Source: an uncultured Verrucomicrobiota bacterium
GTDB lineage: Bacteria; Verrucomicrobiota; Verrucomicrobiia; Limisphaerales; UBA9464
NCBI GenBank assembly: GCA_903880005.1
Contig: CAIRNV010000115.1
Location: forward strand, 1-41,073
DNA: 41,073 nt
Direction of reading: 5' to 3'
Under the pieces are notes generated by a model. The model saw only the letters and a program-made list of their open reading frames with translations, was not told the DNA's origin and did no database searches. The position numbers were made by a program, and so were the translations under genes. Positions 16,023 through 26,819 of the stretch are shown here, one piece after another (position 1 is the first letter of the stretch; the number at the start of each line of letters is the position of its first letter).

Positions 16023-16185
16023 CCGGGACGATCCAGTTGGGAGGCAAGTGATTGCGCTGCAGATTCTTTCGCAAGACGAGGAGTGAGCGAGGCGCGGGCC
16101 AGTGCCAGGCCCGTAACAAGCGAAGGACGAGGCTCTTCCGAAAGAAGATCCAGCAAGCACGACCGAGCCAAGTGAATCGTTCCGG
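16023..16185 (+). repeat. Family 1 repeat, long form
   Basis: The left end CCGGGACGATCCAGTTGGGA and the right end AGTGAATCGTTCCGG match the ends of the short copies with a few changes. The outer ~40 bases on each side match the short core (AAGTGATTGCG..., GCAAGCACGACCGAGCC), with about 85 extra bases in the middle that include the hairpin CGGGCC-AGTGCCA-GGCCCG. A second long form lies at 40076-40235. This copy lies between the ISAs1 element and the end of the minus-strand nucleotidyltransferase gene. Confidence 0.75.
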
Positions 16186-16190
16186 TTGAG

Positions 16191-16230
16191 GCATGGCGGC
16201 TGCGGCCGGGGACGGCCGCGCTGCCAGGGG
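16191..16230 (-). repeat. Family 2 repeat fragment
   Basis: On the minus strand the core GCGCGGCCGTCCCCGGCCGC and adjoining bases match the family 2 copies at 26672 and 29851. It lies directly beside a family 1 copy, in the same arrangement as at 26.6 kb. Similarity outside the core is weak. Confidence 0.45.
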
Positions 16231-16253
16231 GCCTCCCTCGCTCGGCCCCGTCT

Positions 16254-17702
16254 TCAATCCCGGGAGGGATGCGTGGCCGCGTCCGGCGACCCGGGGCCCG
16301 TCGGCCCTTTGAGGGCGGCGTCGAGCCAGCGGATGCCGCCGGGCTCGTCGTCGAAGTCGCCGTCCAACTGGGCTTGGAAGGCCCTTTCCAGGATGTCCTT
16401 GAACCGGGGGCCCGGCGTCCAGCCCCGGGCCACGAGGTGACGGCCCAGGACGATCGGCCGGGGTGCGGCCGTCTCCAGCGCCAGCTCGGACGCCTTGGCC
16501 CGGAGCGCACGAACGGCCCCCGGCTCCCCGGCGGGCCGGGGCGGGCGACCCGAGGCGTCGGCCGTCATGAGCTCGCACAACTCCTCGATCGTCGCCGGGG
16601 CCAGCCTGAGGGCGAGCCGCCGGATCGCGCGGGCCGTGGGGCTGGCCAGGTGCGCCATGTGGTTCGCGACCAGGGGCGGCACCCGTTCCTTCACCTCGTT
16701 GGGCATCCCGAGCCGTTCAAGGAACGCCCCTGCCATGGGCACGCCGGCGATTTCATGGCCTGGCGAGACGACCCGCTCGCGGCCGTCGCGCCACTCGCGC
16801 CGGGTGTGCGTGGCCTTGCCGGCGTCGTGGAGCAAGGTGGCCAGCATCAACACGCCGCGCGTGCGCTCGTCCATCCCGCGCCATCCGCGCTGGCCCGCCA
16901 GCGCGTCGAGGGCGAGCAACGTGTGCGTCCAGACGTCGCCCTCCGGATGCCACTCCGGATCCTGCTCGACGCCCCTCATCGAGGTCAGCTCCGGGTGCAC
17001 GCCGAGCCAGCCAGCGTCCAGGGCGAACGCCAGGCCCAGCGACGGCGCCTCCGAGAGGGTCGCCCACTTCCACCATTCCTCCCGCACGCGCTCGACGGGA
17101 AGCTCGGCCTGCATCGGGGCCATCGATTGGCACAACGCCACGGTGGCGGGGTCGGGGGAGAGCCGGAACCGCGCCGCGAACTGCATCCCGCGGAGGACGC
17201 GAAGGGGATCCTCGACGAAGGCGGCGCCCGTGTGGCGCAACACGCCCGCGCGCAGGTCCGCGACTCCGCCGTGGAAGTCCATGACCTCGCCCGTTCGCGG
17301 ATGGAGCATGATGGCGTTGATCGTGAAATCGCGTCGCAGCGATGCCTCGCGCGGCGAGATGTCCGGGGCCGTCTCCACCTCGAAGCCCCGATGCCCCGGC
17401 CCCACCTTGGAGTCGCGGCGCGGCAACGAGAAGTCGTGCTGCCGTCCGTCCGACAGCGTCACCTTCGCCACCCCAAACGACCGGCCCACAAGGTCCACGC
17501 GCCCCCAACGCCCCAGCGCACGTGCCAGCTCCGGGTAGCCGAGACCGTACACCTCCACGTCGAAGTCCTTGACCGGCCGCCCCATCAAGGCGTCGCGGAC
17601 GCATCCGCCCACGAGGTAGGCGCGGGCCAGCTCGGGCGTCCCCAGCAGGACCTCCCGCAGGGCGGCGGGGACGAAGTCGAGGTTCACGAGGTCTGTCCCC
17701 AA
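16254..17702 (-). CDS. CCA tRNA nucleotidyltransferase / poly(A) polymerase family with HD domain
   Basis: The 482-residue protein is a class II nucleotidyltransferase. The head domain has 'LVGGCVRDALMGRPVKDFDV', giving the family GG-VRD motif and the DxD metal-binding pair. 'REASLRRDFTINAIMLHP' and 'EDPLRVLRGMQFAARF' are the RRD and ER-rich motifs that read the incoming ATP/CTP. An HD phosphohydrolase domain follows in the middle ('LLALDALAG...', 'LATLLHDAGK', 'NHMAHL'), as in bacterial CCA-adding enzymes with 2'-phosphatase-like tails. It probably adds or repairs the tRNA 3' CCA end, though an A-only enzyme cannot be excluded. The ORF-track start is TTG 17702; GTG 17687 is a possible alternative. 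It follows the Tat-exported gene by 18 bp on the same strand, so the two may be cotranscribed. Confidence 0.88.
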   Translation of the reverse strand: MGTDLVNLDFVPAALREVLLGTPELARAYLVGGCVRDALMGRPVKDFDVEVYGLGYPELARALGRWGRVDLVGRSFGVAKVTLSDGRQHDFSLPRRDSKVGPGHRGFEVETAPDISPREASLRRDFTINAIMLHPRTGEVMDFHGGVADLRAGVLRHTGAAFVEDPLRVLRGMQFAARFRLSPDPATVALCQSMAPMQAELPVERVREEWWKWATLSEAPSLGLAFALDAGWLGVHPELTSMRGVEQDPEWHPEGDVWTHTLLALDALAGQRGWRGMDERTRGVLMLATLLHDAGKATHTRREWRDGRERVVSPGHEIAGVPMAGAFLERLGMPNEVKERVPPLVANHMAHLASPTARAIRRLALRLAPATIEELCELMTADASGRPPRPAGEPGAVRALRAKASELALETAAPRPIVLGRHLVARGWTPGPRFKDILERAFQAQLDGDFDDEPGGIRWLDAALKGPTGPGSPDAATHPSRD

Positions 17703-17720
17703 TGCCGGGCCGTCGCTTCC

Positions 17721-18998
17721 TCAGGCGCCCCAGAAAAAGGACTCGGGGCCGACGCGATACCGGACGCGCATCTCGGGCGTTTCCACGGCCGTGCCGCGGG
17801 CGAACGACTCCACGCCGGCCAGCGTCATGCCCGACGTTAGCAACGTGCGCTCGAGGGGATACGGCTGCCGACGCTCCACCACCATGCGCTCGATGTGCCG
17901 GATTTGCGGGTTGAAGAAGTCGGCCGTGGTCGAGCCATGGGTGGGCATGGGCAGGTACATCTGGCAGGAGATCGCGCGCCCGCGCCCGGCGTCCCAGCCG
18001 GCGTAGTTGAAGTCGCGGATGGCGAGCATGAAGAGCGTGGTGCGGAACCCGTCGAGGTGCTCGATGAAGTAGGCCCAGCCTTCCGGGAAGGCCTCGCGCG
18101 CCCAGTCGAACGTCACCGGTGCCGTGGGGTAGCCGTCGCGGACCGGCAGGTTGTGGCTGCGGGAGAGGGCGGACTCCAGCAGGCGCCGGGTGGTGGGCAT
18201 GCCGGCCGCGTGCGCCCACATCTCAGGGCCGCGCAAGGCCCGCACCCTGCGGATGCCCACCTCTCCGCCGCGCCGGCGCTCGGACATGCACTGGGCGGTC
18301 TCCAGCCCATGGATGTCGTAGCTGTCCATGCCGCCGTACGCCGCGCACACGCTCTCGGTCAGGCGCGTCCCGTGGGGCACGTCGATGGAAGGCATGCGCC
18401 GCGTCACCGGCAAGGACGAGCCGGCCTGGAAGGGAAAGCGCAGGCGGCGCGCGTCCTCGACCATCTCGACGCATTCCTGCCAGCTCGTGGACAGGTGCTT
18501 GTCGTTGAAGACCGGCACGGAGCGGCCGCTGGACTCGAAGACGCGGACGACCTCCTTGAAGAACCGGTAGCGTGGGTAAAGCGTCTGGCCGCGCTCGTTG
18601 CGGGGGTACTTGCCGTGCTCCCCGATGATCACGACGCCATCCACCGCCAGCGTCTGGCCGCCGAGCGTGAGCGCCTCCGTGATCGTCTTGTAGATGGGGA
18701 CCCCGTGGCGGGCCGCCGTCGCCCGCGCCAGGTCGCCCTCGGGGAACTGGTCGATGTAGAGCGACACCAGGTCCACGTCGGGCCGGTGCCAGCCGCCCTC
18801 CCATCCGTACCCTAGGAGGAAGCGGTCGATGAAGTGCTGCGCGTGGGAGTGTTGCCGGACCTCGGTGCCGATGAGGGCGATGCGAGGCCGCGGGCGCGGG
18901 GTCACGATGCGCGGCGACGACGCCGCCCTCATGGGGACCGCGGCCATGGCGGCCGCGCCGCACGCGAGGAAGCTCCTTCGATTCATGCTCGTCTTCAT
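17721..18998 (-). CDS. Tat-exported protein of unknown function
   Basis: The product has 425 residues. The N-terminus 'MNRRSFLACGAAAMAAVPMRAASS' is a Tat-type signal (RR-x-F-L followed by a hydrophobic run and an AxA-like site). The mature part has a Rossmann-like beginning ('RPRIALIGTEVRQHSHAQHF') and several well-defined motifs ('VIIGEHGKYPRNERGQTLYP', 'FNDKHLSTSWQE', 'FPFQAGSSLPVTRRMP', 'GLETAQCMSERRRGGEVG'). I recall similar uncharacterised proteins in Planctomycetota and Verrucomicrobiota genomes but know no assigned function. I chose ATG 18998, the first Met before the twin-arginine motif; ATG 18986 is also possible. It lies 18 bp upstream of the nucleotidyltransferase gene and diverges from the DUF1553 gene, suggesting an exported metabolic role rather than RNA processing. 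Confidence 0.8.
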   Translation of the reverse strand: MKTSMNRRSFLACGAAAMAAVPMRAASSPRIVTPRPRPRIALIGTEVRQHSHAQHFIDRFLLGYGWEGGWHRPDVDLVSLYIDQFPEGDLARATAARHGVPIYKTITEALTLGGQTLAVDGVVIIGEHGKYPRNERGQTLYPRYRFFKEVVRVFESSGRSVPVFNDKHLSTSWQECVEMVEDARRLRFPFQAGSSLPVTRRMPSIDVPHGTRLTESVCAAYGGMDSYDIHGLETAQCMSERRRGGEVGIRRVRALRGPEMWAHAAGMPTTRRLLESALSRSHNLPVRDGYPTAPVTFDWAREAFPEGWAYFIEHLDGFRTTLFMLAIRDFNYAGWDAGRGRAISCQMYLPMPTHGSTTADFFNPQIRHIERMVVERRQPYPLERTLLTSGMTLAGVESFARGTAVETPEMRVRYRVGPESFFWGA

Positions 18999-19192
18999 GG
19001 GAACCGCCGGCACGTTGGCCGTTCCACGGGGTGGATTCCAAGCCGAACCTTGATCCCGGGCGCACGGGCGGGGCGTTGTCACGTGACGACGGCGCAGGGG
19101 CCGCCTTGGTTTCGCGGGCGAACGTTTGCCATGCGAGGCCGGGCGCGGATAGCGTCGAACATCACCCGGCCTGCAACGTCGGGTTCCATGTC

Positions 19193-22100
19193 ATGACGCG
19201 CTCCATCCGGTTCCTGGGCCTTGCTTTCATCGTGGGCAACATCGCGGCGGCGACGGCGGGCGCGGCGGCGCCCTCCTTCGAGCGGGACGTGGCGCCGTTG
19301 CTCGCCGAGCATTGCCATGCCTGCCATGGCGCGCGGAAGCAGGAGTCGGGGCTGCGCCTGGACTCGCACGCGGCGGCCCTCCGGGGGGGTGACCACGGCC
19401 CCGCGCTCGTCCCGGGCAAGGCCTCGGCCTCGGCCCTGGTGCTCGCGGTGGGCGGACGGCACCCGGAGGTGGCGCGCATGCCTCACCGGCGAGACCCGTT
19501 GTCGGCGGCGGACGTCGCGGTGCTGACGGCATGGATCGACGCCGGCGCGGACTGGCCCGGATCCGGGGCGGCCGAGGCGGCGGGGACGGTGGGCGGCAAG
19601 GGCGCGAGCCATTGGGCGTTCAAGCCGTTCATCCGGCCGACGCCGCCGAAGGCCCGGGCGACGGGCCATCCCATTGACGGCTTCGTGCGGGAACGCCTCG
19701 CCAAGGAAGGGGTGGCCCCGTCGCCGGAGGCGGACCGCGCCACGTTGCTGCGTCGCGTCAGCCTGGACCTCACGGGGCTGCCGCCGACGCCGGAGGACGT
19801 GGACGCGTTCGTCTCCGACAAGGCCCCCGGCGCGTACGAGCGCGTGGTGGAGCGGTTGCTGGCGTCGCCGCACTACGGCGAGCGATGGGCCCGTTGGTGG
19901 CTCGACGCGGCGCGGTACGCGGACTCCAACGGGTTTGAGAAGGACCGCACGCGAAGCATCTGGCCGTGGCGCGACTGGGTGATCCGGGCGCTGAACGAGG
20001 ACAAGCCGTTCGACGCGTTCACGGTGGAGCAATTGGCGGGCGACCTGTTGCCGGGGGCGACGTTGGACCAGCGGGTGGCGACGGGCTTCCTGCGCAACTC
20101 GATGGTGAACATGGAGGGCGGGATCGAGCCGGAGAAGTTCCGCGTGGAAGCGATGATCGACCGGGTGGACTGCGTGTCGCGCACGTGGCTCGGCGTGACG
20201 TTGGCGTGCGCCCAATGCCATCACCACAAGTACGATCCCTTCACGGTCTCGGACTACTACGGCTTCTACGCGCTGCTGAACCAGGACGACGAGCCGCGCA
20301 TCGAGATCCCGACGCCTGAGCAGGCGCGGATCCGGGCCGGGGTGGAGGCCGCCGCGCGGGCGGTGGAGGACAAGGTCCGGGCGTCATTGCCCGACCCGGA
20401 GGCCCGCCTGGAGGCGTGGCTGCGGGACACGGCGGCGGGGGCGGGCTCGTGGCAGGCCATGGACGCCCGTGAATGGCATTCCCAGCCCATGAAGTTCGAG
20501 AAGATGGAGGACCTCGCCTTCCTCGGCGGCGGCGACATCCACAACTTCTCCGTGGTGAGCCTTTGGGTGGACGTGACGAACACGCACGTGACGGGGTTCA
20601 AGCTGGAGGCGCTCAACGACGCCAACCTGCCGTTTCGCGGGCCCGGCATCGATGGCGACGGCGGGTTCAACCTGTGCGAGTTCACGGTCGAGGCGTCGCC
20701 CCTCTCGGAGTTGTCCAGCCCGGACGCCGGATCGACGACGTTCAAGGGCACGACGAACCAAGTGCCGTTCCGGCGCGCCATCGCCGATGCATGGCCCGAG
20801 GGGGCGCATCCGTCCCTGACCATCGACGGGGTGCGCAACAAGGACGGCTGGCACTCGGGCTTCACCAAGGGCCGTCGAAACCAGGAACGCCGCATCGTGT
20901 TCGAGGCGGAGAAGCCGGTGGGGTTCCCCGGCGGCACGCGGCTCCACGTGGCGCTCTGGCAAAAGCCCGACGGCTCCGGCCGCCTCAACCACTTGATCGG
21001 CCGCTTCCGCGTCTCGATGACGTCCGCTGACGGGCCGCTCCCGGTGGATCCGCTGAGCGCCCGGCAACGTGCCCTCGCCAACCTCCCCGCGAGCCAGAGG
21101 ACCGAGGCCGACCGACGCGAGTTGTTCCGGGAGATGCTGCTGCACGACCCGGCGTTCGCCGACGCCGCCCGCGCATGGGACGCCGCATGGAAGGACTGGC
21201 CCGGGGCGGAGCACAGCACGCTGGCCCTCAGCGCCCGCCCCATCCCGCGCACCACCCGCGTGTTCAAGCGCGGGGACTGGACCCGCCCGGGCACCGAGGT
21301 GGCCGGGGCGACGCCCGCGATCCTCCCTCCCCTGCCCCACGACGCCCCGGCAAACCGCCTGGGCCTGGCCCGGTGGATCGTCGATCCCGGCAACCCGCTC
21401 ACCTCGCGCGTCGTCGTCAACCGCGTCTGGCAGGCCTACTTCGGCGCCGGCCTCGTCTCCACGCCGGAGGATTTCGGCGTGCGGGCCGACGCCCCGTCGC
21501 ATCCCGCCCTCCTCGACTGGCTCGCGCGCGAATGGGTCGAGCCCGGCCCCGCCCCGGCGTCGCGCAAGAAAGGCACGCCGCCGGGCGTCGGTGACGGCGT
21601 CCCATGGTCCCTCAAGCGCCTGCACCGCCTCATCGTCACGTCCGCCACCTACCGCCAGGCCTCGCGCATCACGCCGGCCATGGCGGAGAAGGACCCCCAG
21701 AACCGCCTCCTCGCCCGAGGGCCCCGCGTGCGGGTCGATGCCGAGATGGTGCAGGACATCGTCCTCAAGGCCTCCGGGCTCCTGTCGCCCAAGGTGGGCG
21801 GCCCCTCGGTGTTCCCGCCCCTGCCCGACGGCGTCATGAGCCTCGCCTACGGGCAGATTGGGTGGAACGTCAGCCCCGGCGACGACCGCTACCGGCGGTC
21901 CATGTACACGTTCTGGAAGCGCACGGTGCCGTATCCCGCGATGACGGCGTTCGACGCCCCGGCGGCCGAGCAAAGCTGCGTGCGGCGCAACCGTTCCAAC
22001 ACGCCCTTGCAGGCGCTCGTGACGCTGAACGAGCCCACGATGAACAACGCCGCCCGATGGCTCGGCTGGCGCGCGTTGCAGCAAGGCGGGGCGTCGCCGG

Positions 22101-22357
22101 AGTCCCGCGCCACCTTCCTCTTCCGGCAGGTGCTCGGGCGACGCCCGGACCCCCGAGAGGTCGCCGCCTTGGCGCGGCTCGCATCGGACCTTCGCGTCGA
22201 GTTCTCCCGGCGGGAGAAGGAGGCCCTCGCGTTTGCCTTCAACGACCCGCAGAACCCGCCGCCGCTGCCCCCGGGCGCGACGACGCTCGACGTCGCCGCC
22301 TGGGCGGGCGTCGCCCGTGCCGTCATCAACCTCGACGAGGCCATCACCAAGGAATAG
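19193..22357 (+). CDS. PSCyt1-DUF1549-DUF1553 cytochrome c-like exported protein
   Basis: The 1054-residue protein has the layout common in Planctomycetota and Verrucomicrobiota. A signal peptide (residues ~1-26) is followed by a planctomycete cytochrome c domain whose 'CHACH' (Cys41-His45) is a CXXCH haem c attachment motif. DUF1549 covers roughly residues 100-340 ('[20 protein letters not shown]', '[18 protein letters not shown]', '[12 protein letters not shown]', which is a second CXXCH). A middle beta-rich part (~400-640) may be a binding module. DUF1553 covers the C-terminal third ('[20 protein letters not shown]', '[20 protein letters not shown]', '[16 protein letters not shown]'). The function of these domains is not established; a role with the adjacent DUF1501 protein in periplasmic substrate breakdown is inference. 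I chose ATG 19193, just before the signal peptide. Confidence 0.9.
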   Translation: MTRSIRFLGLAFIVGNIAAATAGAAAPSFERDVAPLLAEHCHACHGARKQESGLRLDSHAAALRGGDHGPALVPGKASASALVLAVGGRHPEVARMPHRRDPLSAADVAVLTAWIDAGADWPGSGAAEAAGTVGGKGASHWAFKPFIRPTPPKARATGHPIDGFVRERLAKEGVAPSPEADRATLLRRVSLDLTGLPPTPEDVDAFVSDKAPGAYERVVERLLASPHYGERWARWWLDAARYADSNGFEKDRTRSIWPWRDWVIRALNEDKPFDAFTVEQLAGDLLPGATLDQRVATGFLRNSMVNMEGGIEPEKFRVEAMIDRVDCVSRTWLGVTLACAQCHHHKYDPFTVSDYYGFYALLNQDDEPRIEIPTPEQARIRAGVEAAARAVEDKVRASLPDPEARLEAWLRDTAAGAGSWQAMDAREWHSQPMKFEKMEDLAFLGGGDIHNFSVVSLWVDVTNTHVTGFKLEALNDANLPFRGPGIDGDGGFNLCEFTVEASPLSELSSPDAGSTTFKGTTNQVPFRRAIADAWPEGAHPSLTIDGVRNKDGWHSGFTKGRRNQERRIVFEAEKPVGFPGGTRLHVALWQKPDGSGRLNHLIGRFRVSMTSADGPLPVDPLSARQRALANLPASQRTEADRRELFREMLLHDPAFADAARAWDAAWKDWPGAEHSTLALSARPIPRTTRVFKRGDWTRPGTEVAGATPAILPPLPHDAPANRLGLARWIVDPGNPLTSRVVVNRVWQAYFGAGLVSTPEDFGVRADAPSHPALLDWLAREWVEPGPAPASRKKGTPPGVGDGVPWSLKRLHRLIVTSATYRQASRITPAMAEKDPQNRLLARGPRVRVDAEMVQDIVLKASGLLSPKVGGPSVFPPLPDGVMSLAYGQIGWNVSPGDDRYRRSMYTFWKRTVPYPAMTAFDAPAAEQSCVRRNRSNTPLQALVTLNEPTMNNAARWLGWRALQQGGASPESRATFLFRQVLGRRPDPREVAALARLASDLRVEFSRREKEALAFAFNDPQNPPPLPPGATTLDVAAWAGVARAVINLDEAITKE

Positions 22358-22397
22358 GAGCCCGCCCACCCCTCCCCATCCACGAACCACACTTCCC

Positions 22398-23867
<1,470 letters not shown>

Positions 23868-23994
23868 CCTGGGCTTAACCGAAGACGGCCAGGCTCCCCT
23901 GCCCCGGCGCATCGGGTCGCGGCGTCCCGCCTCGCCGGGCATGGAGGCTTGAGCGGCGGGTTCCTTCCGGCTTGGATGGCCCCAACGAACCAGC

Positions 23995-24810
23995 ATGGAA
24001 GAGCCCGGCATCAGCGTTGTCATCCGCACGCGCAACTCCGCAGCCACGTTGCGGAAGGTCCTCGCCCGGCTCGACCTGGGGCCGGCGGATGAACTGGTCG
24101 TCGTGGACTCGGGCTCGGGCGACGAGACGCTGGCGCTGGCGGAGGCCGCGCGGGCGCGCGTCGTGAGGATCCGGCCCGAGGCGTTCACGTATGGCGGGGC
24201 GTTGAACAGCGGGTTCGAGGTGGCGACCCGCCCGTGGGTCCTGAGCCTGAGCTCGCATTGCGTGCCCGTGCACGGCGACTTGCTGGCACGCTTCCGCAAG
24301 GCGGTGGGCCGGCTGGACGCGCGCGTCACGGCCGTCGTGGGACCCATCGTGGGCGAGTTCCCCAGCCCGTTGCCCGACGGCGTCACGTTGTACCATCACG
24401 GCGAGCTCAGGAGGGGGTTTGGCTTCGGCGCCGGAAACCCGAATTGCCTGTACCGGCGCACGGCATGGGAACGACGGCCGTTCAACCCGGACAGCAGCTT
24501 CGGCGAGGACTTCCAATGGTACTTCGCCGCGCTGGACGCCGGCGAGGTGGTCGCGGCCGTCCATGCCGCCGCCGTGGAGTATGCGTCGCGCCGCTCGATG
24601 GGCGCCTTCTACCAGAAGGGACGCCTGGACCGCCGCTTCACGTCGCGGCTCTTCGAGGTCCATCGCCCCACGGTGGGCGGCTGGCTCGTCCGCGTTCTCA
24701 AGATGGCCGCCTTCGTCGCCCTCGGGCGCATGCACTGGCGGACGGCCCTGGGGAGCGTCGCCTACTACGCCGGCATGCTCGCCGAGGCCCGGGGCGAGCG
24801 ACGCGGCTGA
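23995..24810 (+). CDS. Family 2 glycosyltransferase (rhamnosyltransferase-like)
   Basis: The 271-residue GT-A-fold protein opens with 'ISVVIRTRNSAATLRKVLARL', the usual GT2 nucleotide-binding beginning, followed by 'ELVVVDSGSGDETLALAEAA'. 'AFTYGGALNSGFEVATRPWV' and 'LSLSSHCVPVHGDLL' resemble bacterial rhamnosyltransferases; the position of the GT2 DXD motif is taken by SSH, as in several of these. 'FGEDFQWYFAALDAGEVV' holds the acidic residues expected of the catalytic base region. One or two hydrophobic segments near the C-terminus suggest membrane association. Sugar and acceptor are unknown. It starts 127 bp after the DUF1501 gene and is followed closely by the TauE/SafE gene. Confidence 0.88.
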   Translation: MEEPGISVVIRTRNSAATLRKVLARLDLGPADELVVVDSGSGDETLALAEAARARVVRIRPEAFTYGGALNSGFEVATRPWVLSLSSHCVPVHGDLLARFRKAVGRLDARVTAVVGPIVGEFPSPLPDGVTLYHHGELRRGFGFGAGNPNCLYRRTAWERRPFNPDSSFGEDFQWYFAALDAGEVVAAVHAAAVEYASRRSMGAFYQKGRLDRRFTSRLFEVHRPTVGGWLVRVLKMAAFVALGRMHWRTALGSVAYYAGMLAEARGERRG

Positions 24811-24819
24811 ACGGAGTCC

Positions 24820-25617
24820 TTGAGGGCCGGGGCAAGTCCGGGGAGCGTGGGGGCCGTGTGGCTGGGGCTTGAATGGGGAGGTTGGCTGGTGGCGCTGGTG
24901 GCGGCGCTCGGCATCGGCGTTTCCAAGAGCGGGCTGCCCGGGGTGAGCCTGCTGCACGTCGTGTTGTTCGCGCACTTGTTCCCGGGGCTGCGCTCGACGG
25001 GCGTGGTGTTGCCCATGCTGATCGCGGGGGACGTGGGCGCGGTGTGGTTGTTCCGGCGGGAGGCCCGATGGGAGCACGTGGCCCGGACCTTGCCCCCGGC
25101 GTTGGTGGGGGTGGCAGCCGGTTGGGCATGCATGCGGGCATGGCCACGGCTCGACTGGAACCCCGTGATCGGGGGGATCGTGCTGACGCTGGCCGTCGTG
25201 CAGGTGGTGCGGAACGTGAGGCCCACGCTGTGGGCGGACGTGCCGCATGCCCGGGCGTTCGCCGTCTCGGTGGGGTTCGTGGCGGGCGTGACGACGATGG
25301 TGGCGAACGCGGCGGGGCCGGTGATGGCGTTGTACCTGTTGGCGGTGTCGTTGCCGAAGGAGGCGTTCGTGGGGACGGCGGCGTGGTTTTTCCTTTCGAT
25401 CAACGTGTTGAAGGTGCCGTTCAGCGCCGCGCTGGGCTTGATCGATGGCCCGTCGTTGGCGCTCAACGCGACGCTGGCCCCGGTGGTGGTGGCCGGGCTG
25501 TTCCTCGGGCGGGCGCTGACGACGCGGATCCCGCAGCGTTGGTTTGACCACCTCGTGCTGGCCTTTGCCATGGCGGCGTCCGCCAAGTTCCTGCTGGCAT
25601 CCCCGGGTTTGCGATGA
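24820..25617 (+). CDS. TauE/SafE-family anion permease
   Basis: The protein of up to 265 residues has about eight hydrophobic segments and two related halves, each beginning with a Gly-rich motif ('VAALGIGVSKSGLPGVSLLH' and 'VGFVAGVTTMVANAAGPVMA'), which is the TauE/SafE pattern. Members move sulfite, sulfoacetate or other organic anions across the inner membrane. Here the direction and substrate are not predictable. The ORF-track start is TTG 24820 with GGAG a few bases upstream; GTG codons at about 24847 and 24856 are alternatives and would still keep the first membrane segment. The gene follows the glycosyltransferase by 9 bases, implying cotranscription, though no functional link is evident. 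Confidence 0.87.
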   Translation: MRAGASPGSVGAVWLGLEWGGWLVALVAALGIGVSKSGLPGVSLLHVVLFAHLFPGLRSTGVVLPMLIAGDVGAVWLFRREARWEHVARTLPPALVGVAAGWACMRAWPRLDWNPVIGGIVLTLAVVQVVRNVRPTLWADVPHARAFAVSVGFVAGVTTMVANAAGPVMALYLLAVSLPKEAFVGTAAWFFLSINVLKVPFSAALGLIDGPSLALNATLAPVVVAGLFLGRALTTRIPQRWFDHLVLAFAMAASAKFLLASPGLR

Positions 25618-25645
25618 ACGAGGGCCGTCCATAGGATGCCCCCGC

Positions 25646-26596
25646 ATGGCGAACACGGCGCGGAAGCCAGACCTCCTCTTCTCGGGCGAAGCCGCCACGT
25701 GGCGCGCGGCCGGGGCCACGTGGGGGCAGTTGTACGGCGACTTCCAGCGCCTCGGCGTGAGCTTTGAATGGCATGAGTTCACCGTGCGCGAGCCGTTCGA
25801 CTGGGCTCGCAGCTTTCATCCCCAAAGCGTCGAGCTGTGCCTCAACCTCTCGGGGGTCGCGGAGGTCGGCACGGGCAAGGACGTCGCGCGCTACCGGGAA
25901 GGGACGGGCGGCTTCTATCGCCAGGGCAGCGAGCCGCTTCGGGCGGTGCGGCTGCCGGGCGAGGCGCATCGGTTCATCACCGTGGAGTTGTCGCCGGGGT
26001 TCCTGTCCCGGCACCTGGGCGAGGGCATGGCCGACCTGCACCCCTTGATAGCCTCGGCGCTGGCCGGGGACGTGTCCCGCAGCGGCGCGGCGGCGGTGGC
26101 GGTGTTGAACACGCGCCAGCGCGACTTGCTGGGGAGCCTGCGTCAACCGCCCGTGTTGAAGTCGGCGCAGGCGCTGTGGTTCCAGGCGAAGGCCATCGAG
26201 CTGATGGGGGAGTTCTTCTTCAGGCCAGGCTCCCGGGACGAGCTGTTTTGCCACCGCCAACAACGGGTCGCGCTGGACCGCGTGGAGGCGGTGCAGGCCA
26301 TCCTGCGTCGCAACGTGGCCGCCGCCCCGTCGCTGGAGCAGATCTCCCGCGAGGTCGGGTGCAGCCCCTTCTACCTCAGCCGCACCTTCTCGAAGGAGAC
26401 GGGCCAGACGATCCCCCAATACCTGAGGCAACTGCGGATGGAGAAGTCCGCCGAGCTGCTGCGGACGGGGCGCTACAATGTCACGGAGGTCGCGATGGAG
26501 GTCGGCTACAGCTCGCTGAGCCACTTCTCGCAGACGTTTCACCAGACCTTCGGGTGCTGCCCGGGCCTCTATCCCATGGGCATGCCGAAGCTGTAA
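25646..26596 (+). CDS. AraC-family transcriptional regulator
   Basis: The 316-residue protein ends with a typical AraC/XylS DNA-binding domain of two helix-turn-helix units (residues ~215-310): 'APSLEQISREVGCSPFYLSRTFSKETGQT' and 'YNVTEVAMEVGYSSLSHFSQTFHQTFG'. The N-terminal ~200 residues resemble a cupin-type ligand domain ('SVELCLNLSGVAEVG', 'RFITVELSPGFLS') but no effector can be named. AGGA lies ~9 bases before ATG 25646, supporting that start over the ORF-track one. It is 28 bp after the permease gene and upstream of the DUF6807 operon; it might regulate either. Its TAA stop is merged with the left end of a family 1 repeat. Confidence 0.92.
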   Translation: MANTARKPDLLFSGEAATWRAAGATWGQLYGDFQRLGVSFEWHEFTVREPFDWARSFHPQSVELCLNLSGVAEVGTGKDVARYREGTGGFYRQGSEPLRAVRLPGEAHRFITVELSPGFLSRHLGEGMADLHPLIASALAGDVSRSGAAAVAVLNTRQRDLLGSLRQPPVLKSAQALWFQAKAIELMGEFFFRPGSRDELFCHRQQRVALDRVEAVQAILRRNVAAAPSLEQISREVGCSPFYLSRTFSKETGQTIPQYLRQLRMEKSAELLRTGRYNVTEVAMEVGYSSLSHFSQTFHQTFGCCPGLYPMGMPKL

Positions 26597-26668
26597 CGAT
26601 TCAGTTGGGAGGGAAGTGATTGCGAAGCAGATCGAGCAAGCACGACCGATCCGACTGAATCGTTCCGG
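26595..26668 (+). repeat. Family 1 repeat, short form, fused to AraC stop codon
   Basis: AACGATTCAGTTGGGAGGG through ACTGAATCGTTCCGG is a second short copy, near-identical to the one at 100-177 but in reverse orientation on this strand. Relative to the gene it follows, the orientation is the same as for apbE. The last two bases of the AraC TAA stop are the first two bases of the repeat. Confidence 0.85.
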
Positions 26669-26671
26669 CTT

Positions 26672-26757
26672 GGAGTGGCGGCCAGGGACGGCCGCGCCCC
26701 CGGCGTTGAGCAACCCACGACGTTTCCCGAATCCACCACACCTTCGGGGTGCGCCCA
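26672..26757 (-). repeat. Family 2 repeat copy
   Basis: Read on the minus strand, about 85 bases align with the copy at 29851: GTGGTGG...ACGTCGTGGG...GCGCGGCCGTCCC(T)GGCCGCCACTCC. It begins 3 bases after the family 1 copy, so the two families form a composite here. Divergence is moderate. Confidence 0.65.
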
Positions 26758-26819
26758 GATCGCCTCGCCCGGGAAATTCGCCGTTGTCGGCCCGGGCGGC
26801 ATGGCGGTATCCAAGGGCC

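Noticed and set aside
19078-19087. GTCACGTGAC palindrome between the divergent Tat-exported and DUF1553 genes, considered as an operator
   Set aside because: It is a single 10-bp palindrome in GC-rich DNA with no second copy nearby and no regulator to pair it with.
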